A DNA stretch of 64,000 nt from Bathymodiolus brooksi (lineage: Eukaryota; Mollusca; Bivalvia; Mytilida; Modiolidae): positions 57,858,369-57,922,368 of the forward strand of contig OY804588.1 in NCBI GenBank assembly GCA_963680875.1, in the 5' to 3' direction. The translations under genes were made by a program, and so were the position numbers. Positions 48,282 to 58,100 of this stretch are shown piece by piece (positions within the stretch are counted from its first letter, which is position 1; the number at the start of each line of letters is the position of its first letter). The notes under the pieces were generated by a model that saw only the letters and a list, made by a program, of their open reading frames with translations, searched no databases and had not been told where the DNA came from.

Positions 48282-51200
48282 TGTGTAAATAAACTGTCAT
48301 CTAAAATCTAAGTATAATACCAAGATATTGAATGACAATCTTTCAGCAGCGAAAATACTGTGTTTATCTGAACCAGCTTGAAAAAAACCTTTAGGCTTCA
48401 CATATTCGATATGTTTTCGTACAAATTGTTGAAAATTGTTATCTTCAGAAGACCACAATAAGGGCCAAAAAGTAGATGATGGCAATTTTGGTATAATAAG
48501 AATCCCATGCCCTCTACATAATGCCAAATGAGAAATTGTCCTACAAATAAGTCTTACAGGTGGTACGATCCAACAGTTGTGACCTGACCAATAAAGGTAA
48601 TAACAAAATTACCGAACTCCGAACAATCTTACAAAGGGAAAGTCAAAACTCATAATTATATAAACAGACAAAATCAGTCAACAACCGGAAAACTGTGAAA
48701 ACCGTAATGACCCTGACTTGGTACAGGCATTTCTAAAGAAATGGTGGGTTGAATCAGATTTTAAGGCGCCAAACCTCCCGCTCTCATTACGGTTCAAAGG
48801 TTCCGGCTGTCACTGTAACAGTATTTAAATACAGGAACAAAATAGGTAAAATAGTTGTCAAAGCAGTACCATATTCGGTGACGTAAACGTCAAAATACAA
48901 TTGAAACCAAACGCATCTACTCCGCCAGATCCGGGGCACCAATATGGAGAAAAGAACAAATTTGTCTTGTGATTATTTGTATCTGCAAAAAGGTCGCAAG
49001 TAAATGGACCCCATAATTTATTGAAAAAATCAAAAAACTTATCAGATATACTCCAATCGTCATAATTGAAAACTTTACTATATGTATCTGCTGTTTGATT
49101 CTGTTCGCGTGGAATCCATTCTTCTTCTATTGATATATTTTTTCTAATACATAAATTAAAGATTTCAATAGCCAATGACTGTAATTCCGACTTCATGCTA
49201 CCTGTATTTGTAATCCTAACTACGTTTTGATTGTCTGTATAAATTTTTACCAACCTATTTTGAAAAACCTCCTGTAAGGAAAAGAGCGTTATAAAAACTG
49301 CCTTCAACTCTCTATAAGTGGAACTTTTTAGCGCTTCTTCGCTTGACCACATTTTATGAACTACTCTAGTGTAAGTTTCAACGGTAAAACCTGCGCAAGC
49401 GAAGCTACTTGCGTCTGTGTAAACTATTTTGTCAGGCAACAAATTTTTAGCAAAAAATCGTTTCGGACTGGCAATTATTTAACCAAAATTTAATTTCGAC
49501 CTTCGCCTCGTCATTCATATTGATTATTTCATCCCAATAGCGACTAGTGGCAATGATCATCAGCATATTTCTACACATTATTCTGCATATATTACCGTAA
49601 CTTGGTATAAACGAAATAATCTTGCCGGTGATCTTTGCTAATCGCCTTGCTGTCAATACATTTAATTCAGACATAGCTAAAATTATGTCGTTTTTGAAAC
49701 CGAGCCATGTAAGCCTCCTTGAAGGTTCCCAAACACTTTTTTCTTTGCTAATGAAAAACCCGGCCGACTCTAGGTCTTGTCGCACACGATCTGCATTTAC
49801 AAATGTTGAAAGTGGATTCTATACCCCATCCGTCATCTAAATATAATATAATTCTATGACCTTGCGAGCGCCAGTATTTAACCATAGGTCGTAGCACTTT
49901 AGAAAATGCATGTCCAGCAGACGACAAACCGAATGGAAGTGCGCAAAACATAAAATATTTAACAGTATTTTTAAATTTCCAAGAGAACCCTAAATATTTC
50001 TGATGGTCTTTGTGAATAGAAACATGATGATATCCCGATGAAAGATCAAATCTAAATATGTAACCGTCTTTTATAATATACTGAATAGCTTCAGATACAC
50101 CCTCAAATTTATGTTTTCTTTTTTCTATGTATTGATTTACATGGCGTAGGTCTAAAATCAATCTCTCTTTACCTTTGTGGTTTACTGACACAGTTAACGG
50201 ATTGATAACATAAGGTATAATGTCGGTGCACTCGATAGCCGCACCCGACTTTAATAATTTATGGATTGCCTGTTCCACGAAAGAAGAATGTTTAAATGCC
50301 GAACCGTTATTTCTTAAATTGACTGGCGTAGGGGTCTTATAAAAAGGAATCAAATATCCACTAGATATAACATTTAAAACAAAATTATTAGCTTTGATAG
50401 TATCTTTCCAAAACGAAAATTGTTTGTTTAGACTGCCGACATGAAAAGCGGATACATTTATTTCATTTTCATATTCGTAATCTTGATTATGCAAATTATA
50501 AAAAGTGTACTTAACTGTTTGATCAGTAGGATTTTCCTGTTGGAACCCTGGATTTCCTGGGACACTGATATGCCCAGTGTCCTTCTGCGTTACAATAAAA
50601 GCACTTGTTATCTCCTGCTGCTTTTTTGCCTCCGTAATACTCTGACGCTGTATAAACGTGACGGGCTTTGTTTCTTGATGAAGCTCCAGGTGTTTCTCCT
50701 TGACGTGTTGAGCTAGAGCCACGAAAAAGATCAGCCGTATTCTTGTCAGAATTATCTTGATTCTTGTAATAAGGGTTGTACCTGTTATTCTGCCTCCGCT
50801 TGTCCTTGCGCTTCAATTTTGCTCTATTCTCTGCTTGTCGTAGTTTTGTCGCGTCGTCTGTACTATCAGTGAGCGGGTCGTCGACATACTCCTCCACGAC
50901 ATCCCATCCGTACTTATCTGCAATACGGATAATTGTTTTGTGCTCCTTGAGGGCTGTTTCATATTGATCCAGAATCTTCTCGGCTGCAGCTATCCTTTTC
51001 TGCTCCAAAAATGCTCTTGCTTTTGATACTTCGTCAATCCGGGAACTGTTGAATTCGTACTGCCTTGCGTTTCCCTCAAATTTAAATTTAGGCGTGGCCA
51101 CGGATGATTTTGGTTTTTCACACTGTTGTAAACCAATTTTTTCGTTGATTTCTTCAAACAGTTCTTTCTTATGTTTTGATAAGGCATTATCAAGTTGGTG

Positions 51201-54200
51201 TGAAAATAATGCTACAGCATCTGCTGGTGAAAAAAAAATGTTCATAGCTTGCACCTCCTTTGTCTCGCCTATTTGGTGATATGCTTTCTTCTTCACTCAT
51301 GTTGACCATATAAAACCTGTCGAACTGGTTTGGTGTGAAATAATTCTCGACAAAAGAAAAAGGCACGAGAAATTCTTTATAGAGCTCACTGAACCGAATT
51401 ACTTGTAAGACCATGAACAAATTACTACGCAGAATTAATAATAATTAACGACTTATAGAAATGCATTGATCCATGTTCTATTTATTTGTTGCGTGGTGCT
51501 AGTAAATAAAGGTGGGTTGAGTTTATCGCGAACAATCCGACGTGTCTTCTCTAACATGTCTTGATTCCTGAAAAAGAGCTACAAACAACGCAGTCATATT
51601 TGCTACGTGCACATAGGGTTACGATTTACGACTTACGTGTACCTACCACCACTCGTAACTTTGCGATCATTTAAAAGAGTACACTTGCATACACGTTTAC
51701 GATCCTTAGTGAAACGATCGCCTGATCACGTGCCTGGATTTATACATTTCCACAAGCCACAATCAAACAACCCGCTCTCCTAAATATTAGTGTATGTGCG
51801 CATATGTGTCCAATCCTCTGTAGAGACTTCCGATCGTTAAAACAGGCGTCATTGTATCTTTTCCCGCCAAAACAATGGATTCGCTTCCCTGAAGACAAGT
51901 GTGCAAATCAGTAAATATTCGTAAAATCAAAGTGTAAACGTTAATAAACATTACATGAAAAGAACATTTAAACAGTGATGCTCATCAATATCACCAATTT
52001 CAACAAAACTACCAATCATCTCTCATAAAGAAAAGACCACGACATATGACGTTAGAAATCCAGGTCCTGGCTCGTGGCACTGAATGACCACCACCCTCCT
52101 AAATATCTATGTATGAGCGCATATGTGCACAAACCTCTGTAGAGACTACATACATCCTCAGAAGCCACAATCAAATAACTCACTCTCCTAAATATCTGTG
52201 TACATGTATGTGCACATTCCTCTATAGAGACTTTATACGTGACATCCCCACAAGCCACAATCAAGCAACACACTCTCCTAAATATCTGTGCATGTGTGCA
52301 TATGTGCACATTCCTCTGTAGAGACTTTAGACATCCCCACAAGCCACAATCAAAGAACACACTCTTCTAAATATCAGTGTATGAGCGCATATGTACACAA
52401 TCCTCTGTAGAGACTTCCGATCCTTAAAACATGCGTCATTGTATCTTTTACCGTCAAAACAATGGATTCGCTCCCCTGAAGACAAGTGTGCAAATCAGTA
52501 AATATTCGTAAAATCAAAGTGTAAACGTTTATAATCATTACATGAAAAGAATGTTTTAAACAGTGATGTTCATCAATTCCACCAATATCACCAAAACTAT
52601 CAATCATATCTCATAAAAAAAAAGACCACGACAAATGACGTTAGAACTCCATGTCCTGGCTCGTTGCACGGAATAACCACCACCTCCCTTTTTCAACTTT
52701 CTGTTTACATTATTTCTGTTCAATACAATGTCTTTATCATTTCATCTCTTTTTCCTTAATTTAACTTGTTCGTGTCCACATTCATGCAATCGGATGTTAA
52801 CAGTAACTTACGTGCGTCGATCATATTATCCTTCATTGATAATTATATACTTTCAGTGTGATTGGTGGATAATTAAAGATCGTTACATTTTCACATGTTA
52901 TTTTCAGATGTAAACATTTCCGAACGAGCTGCCAGCAAAATAATCCACCTTATGTCTGAACGCTGCATTCACAGAAAAGAACCGAACGCAACTCGACGAG
53001 GTAATTATTTTGTATTTAAGCATGCATATTTCCAACTGGTGGCTCCTGTTATCCATTTACTATTTATTACATTGTTTAATTGAGTGATTGTTGTTTAATA
53101 TCAGATGAACAGTATTCAGAGGCGTAGGAGTGGTTCTGAATGTGGAGGTAATGTTTTTGAAAGGAACTTCAAGTGTGAGGGAGGTAAGCTCCATAAGTGC
53201 ACTCTGGAAAGTGTGGAAGAGCTTTAAAAACAGAAAAGCAAAAAAAAGTCATTTGACTTCAGACACATCCTTTTACCTATTAATTTAATGATACATTTTA
53301 TACTGTTTGGCTTCCGTGCTGAAATTAAGGCTTTTTTCTAATTTATTTATATATTATTTTCAGATGTGAACATTTCCGGACAAGTTGCGGGCAAAATAAT
53401 TGACCACCTGTCGGAACACTGCAATTGTAAAAACAAAGATCCACCGACCACGACTTGTCGAGGTAATTATTTTGTCTTTAATCATGCATATTTCCAACTT
53501 GTTTAAGTGTAAAAGTCTTACTAATGATCATAAACACGATTACGCGATTTTTATTGAAATTATTATAGATTAACACATGCAGTTTTTCATATCTACCCTG
53601 CTTTTAGCTCCAGAGCAAAAATAAATTAAAAAAGTAAACAAAATTAGGTAGATTTATTTATTATCAATTTCATTCTTTGATTGAGTGATTGCTGTTTAAT
53701 AACAAGTGAGCAGTATTTTAGAAAAACGAATGTGTTCGAATCCCGCTCAGACGAGGTGTACTCGATACAACATTATGTAATACCAAGTGAGCAGTATAAT
53801 TTAGTAGCAGATTAAGAAAATAATATTGTCATCTGTGTACAGTAAATATAATATTGTACGATGTTGCATTTATTTGACGACCTATCATTGGATACAATAA
53901 TATATGGAAATCTAGAGAATAAGATTAAAACGCTTTACTGGCCAGTGGAAAATTCCATTCCTAAAAATAACGATATATAAACGTGCAGTTACGAAACGAT
54001 GCAGACGGAAAATGTCAGACAAAAGGTCAGTGGGCGGTGCTTAATTTTTTATAGTGACCATTACGTCTTTTGCCTTAGAACTTCCAAGAAAGACCGTCAA
54101 ACATAGTTCGTGGAGAAAATTTAGTTACTGTTTCAAATTATAGATCATCAACATCGTACAAGAATGTTATAAGCTCCCGTGACCGACTATGCTTATTTAA

Positions 54201-55075
54201 ACGGTAAGTAAATAGTTGAAGGGTTCGCGCTAAAGCGCTCACCCTTCAACAATTTACTGACCGTCTAAGTAATCATAGTCGGTCACTAGGGAGCTTAGAA
54301 CTTATATTGTTATCTGTGTACAGCAAAGATAAAAGCCTTATACAATACAATCTCTATTTCGTCACTTGAATCCAATGGAATGTTTACTTACTTGTGTATG
54401 TTCTAAAAGCTTTTCTAAGTCATTTAAGATATTTGATTTTGGAATTGCTCCGATAGTGGTATTTGTTTTGCTTTTCATTTTATTAAGTAAATATAGAATA
54501 AGAAAGAGTAAACATATATACAACCTGGCGTAGTAGTCATGCATTTCAAGGAAAATAGTTTTCTCAAAATTATATAATTCTTGACTTTATGCTCTGGGAC
54601 GTATCATTGATGATATCATAGATTTTGATGTTTATTTCAATGACATGTAATCTATTTCACATTTTATTCTTCTTCTTCTTTTGTTTGCCGTGTCTTGTGT
54701 CCAATGTTGCCCGTGTCTCTAGATTTTTCATTCTTGATTGTCCTTTCGCTTTTCTCTAACACTTTTAAATAATGTACAAATAGTCAGTGTAATTTTATTG
54801 AAAACAACTTAAGATTTTTTTTCTGATTAACATGGAATAAATGAGGCCTTTTTTATTTTAGTTAAGCGACCCTCGGATTGTAGTGATCTTGATAAAACTA
54901 CTTGTAAGAGTGGAGTATACAAGATCTACCCGAAGAATACCTCTGGTTTTGAAGTTTACTGTGAGATGGAGAAAAATGGTGGTGGGTGGACGGTAAGTGG
55001 TGATAAGTTATTCGCGGCCTTTATTAAATGGTAAGAGATGGATATGCAGAACTCGTATCTTATTCTTGTTAAATG

Positions 55076-55119
<44 letters not shown>

Positions 55120-58100
55120 ATATAATTCTATTTCCATGACCGGAACAAGTTTAGAAACAATTAATAGTGACCGTAAACACATCGTACTAGAATGGAGGTA
55201 TGGGTGGAAGTATATATTGTCACGCAGGAAAACGAAAATATAATTGCAACGGACCACGAATGAACACTCATAGTAAATAGTGTATCTTGATTTAGTCGAG
55301 CTGTTCTGGGCGAACCATGTTGTATGACGTTGGCTTAGTACTATAGTTTTTCGCTTCATAAGACAATGATGATAAACACATCATAAGAGGTTATGTAATA
55401 TTCTATTGATTTCATTGTTTACATTTAAATTTAACGTGATTGGTGAACAAGCTAATTCAAATTCTGCCTGGCTAGTTGTTGAGGTGACATTAAACAACAA
55501 CCACGCACTCACTCCCAAGGCCACCGGCTAGTAATTTTACAAATGACAACTTCTGTGCCATGAAGAATAAATATTTTATACATACAGTTGACGATTAAGA
55601 ATGAGCGTTATCTACATCAACCCAATTATATGTGAGGGCACTTGCACGATTTCATCATTTCACTGGGAGATGTTGGGGCCATAAAGCTAGCTAAGCGCCG
55701 TCAATTAAGGTACATGTGCCAAGCAAGAAAAGATAGCGGTCATTTATTTGGGTGTACCGTGTAAATGTTATCGATTTTGCAAGTTTCTCCAATTCTCCCA
55801 TTATATATTGGAACTGCTCTGACGATGCTGTTTTTCATTTCATTATCTGTTCTGTGTAGACAGATTATGTTTTAATAATGGTACGGTATTGACAGGGTTC
55901 TGGTTTATTCATGGTTCCGTTTAGGCATATTTCTGTTTTGGTAATGATTTGGTATTAACAGGATTGTGGCTTATTCATTGTTCGGTTTTGACATGTTACT
56001 GTTTAAGTAATGATGTGGCATTGACCAGATTGTTGCTTTTTCATTGTTCGGTTTAGACAGGTTACTCTTTAAGTAATGGTTTGGTATTGACAGGATTGCA
56101 GCCTTTTCATTGTTCGGCTGAGACATGATACTGTTTAAGCAATGGTGTGTGGCATTGACAGGATTGCAGCTTTTTCATTGTTCGGTTTAGACATGTTACT
56201 ATTTAAGTAATGGTTTGGCATTGACAGGATTGCGGCTTTTTCATTGTTCGGCTTAGACGGGTTACTGTTTAAGTAATTGATTGGCATTGACAGGATTGCG
56301 GATTTTTCATTGTTCGGTTTAGACGGGTTACTGTTTAAGTAATGGTTTGGCATTGACAGGATTGCGGATTTTTCATTGTTCGGCTTAGATGGGTTACTAT
56401 TTAAGTAATGGTTTGGCATTGACAGGATTGCGGATTTTTCATTGTTCGGCTTAGACGGGTTACTATTTAAGTAATGGTTTGGCATTGACAGGATTGCGGA
56501 TTTTTCATTGTTCGGCTTAGACGGGTTACTATTTAAGTAATGGTTTGGCATTGACAGGATTGCGGATTTTTCATTGTTCGGCTTAGACGGGTTACTATTT
56601 AAGTAATGGTTTGGCATTGACATGATTGTGTTTGTTTCAGTGTTAGGGATAGACAGGTTACTGTTGACGTAATGGTTTGGTATTGTCAAGATTGTTGCTT
56701 ATTCATGGTTGTACTTGATCACATTGCAGGTATTTCAACGAAGAATGGATGGAACTGTTGATTTTTATCGCAAATGGGAGACGTACAGACGCGGATTTGG
56801 AAACCCAGAGAAAGAGTTTTGGTTAGGTACGTATCTAAATGGTACGATTATGTAACGATGTTTGTATTTTGCTTTAAGATGGGAAACATTACTTCCGTAA
56901 CAATATTCCGAGTGATAGCGAGAGATAAAAAGAAACGAGAATAATGTTACCAATGTTAAAACGTTATAAAACCTTGGCTTCCCTGAATTATTTCGATTCC
57001 AATATTAAAAATCTAACTTAGTCTTGAAGTGGAAGTACATTGTGTCAGTAATGAAAGTGTATGTTATAACAAAATCTACTAACCTTTATATTTATGAGTC
57101 TTTTTATTTGTTGAAATTAAGTTACTGAGATTTTCCAATTTGATGACATTTTGATTGTAGCAACTTAAACAAGTCAAGCCCTAATCGATCGTAAAATAAA
57201 TCAGCAACCGGCGTGTGTCAATGTCACCAGCGTTCCTTGTAAACTACGTCACCGGAAGACGACAACAAACAAAAACCAAAGTCGATAGATGGTCATCTTT
57301 AGTATTTTTTCCAGAAAAATTGAAGGTGTAAAAACACAAAACGAACATTTTATTGTTTGTACGAACAACGATTCTGTATAAATACATAAAATAACTTAGT
57401 AATGACTTCAATAATTTTTCCGACAATAGGCATATGCAAATTAAAATATATCGGGAGTTTTATCACAACACTGTTTATATATATATAGCCAATGAAGGAC
57501 GTCATATTAGGATAAAGTACCCTTCCCGTCTAATGTAAGGTTTCAAATAACAGTCATTATTATAAATTAGTATAAAACCCATCTGAAGCATAGAGTCAAG
57601 CACAACATCCTGTATTTGAAACACGTATACTGTTGAACTAGTAGTTGAACTATACTAGTATTAACATCAATTATGTAAAAAACAACATTTCTCGGGATCT
57701 CATGAATGTCTTATTTTTAGGTAATGAACACTTACACCAGCTCACAGCACAGGGAAAATATAATCTACGTATTAACATGGAGGATTTTGAAAATAACGTG
57801 AAGTATGCTACATATAAACAGTTTGCAGTTGGCGATGAAAAGTCGGTATACAAGCTGACAGTTGGTGGATATCAGGGTGATGCAGGTGAGGCTTAAAACT
57901 TTAGGTAGATATCAGGTTGATGCTGGTTAGGCTTAAAACTTAAGTTGGATATCAGGGTGATGCAGGTTAGACTTAAAATTCTAGATGTATATCAGAGTAA
58001 TGCAGGTTGGGCGTAATATTGGGGATGGGTATCAAGATTATCCACACGACATGTGCCACAAGTGTGGAATTAGCTGCTGACCCTTCTGGGGAATCTGAGT

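Larger units (their letters stand above)
45699..51468 (-). mobile_element. DIRS/Ngaro-type tyrosine-recombinase retrotransposon, 5.8 kb
   Basis: Read on the minus strand it has gag with a zinc knuckle, reverse transcriptase, RNase H, then tyrosine recombinase. Ends are split direct repeats: A1 (51312-51468) is partly repeated at 46281-46388 and 45971-46019, and B1 (46389-46500) is repeated at 45699-45803. That A1-ORFs-B1-A2-B2 style is known from Ngaro and PAT elements. The copy 1 empty site (AATGATTTGATGCATG near 17692) shows insertion between AATGATTT and GAT with no target duplication, as expected for recombinase-mediated integration. Several frameshifts and a nested repeat make this copy inactive as written. 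Confidence 0.88.

Noticed and set aside
56135..56689. Minus-strand 184-residue repeat protein ([14 protein letters not shown]...)
   Set aside because: The 66-base minisatellite is a multiple of three, so the frame stays open by arithmetic. It lies antisense in an intron and has no flanking gene signals.
57886..57896. Extension of FREP exon 5 into GEA and a stop (and the longer read-through at 28009-28043)
   Set aside because: A donor site sits exactly at the frame position where exon 6 joins; the extension would lose the calcium and pocket region.
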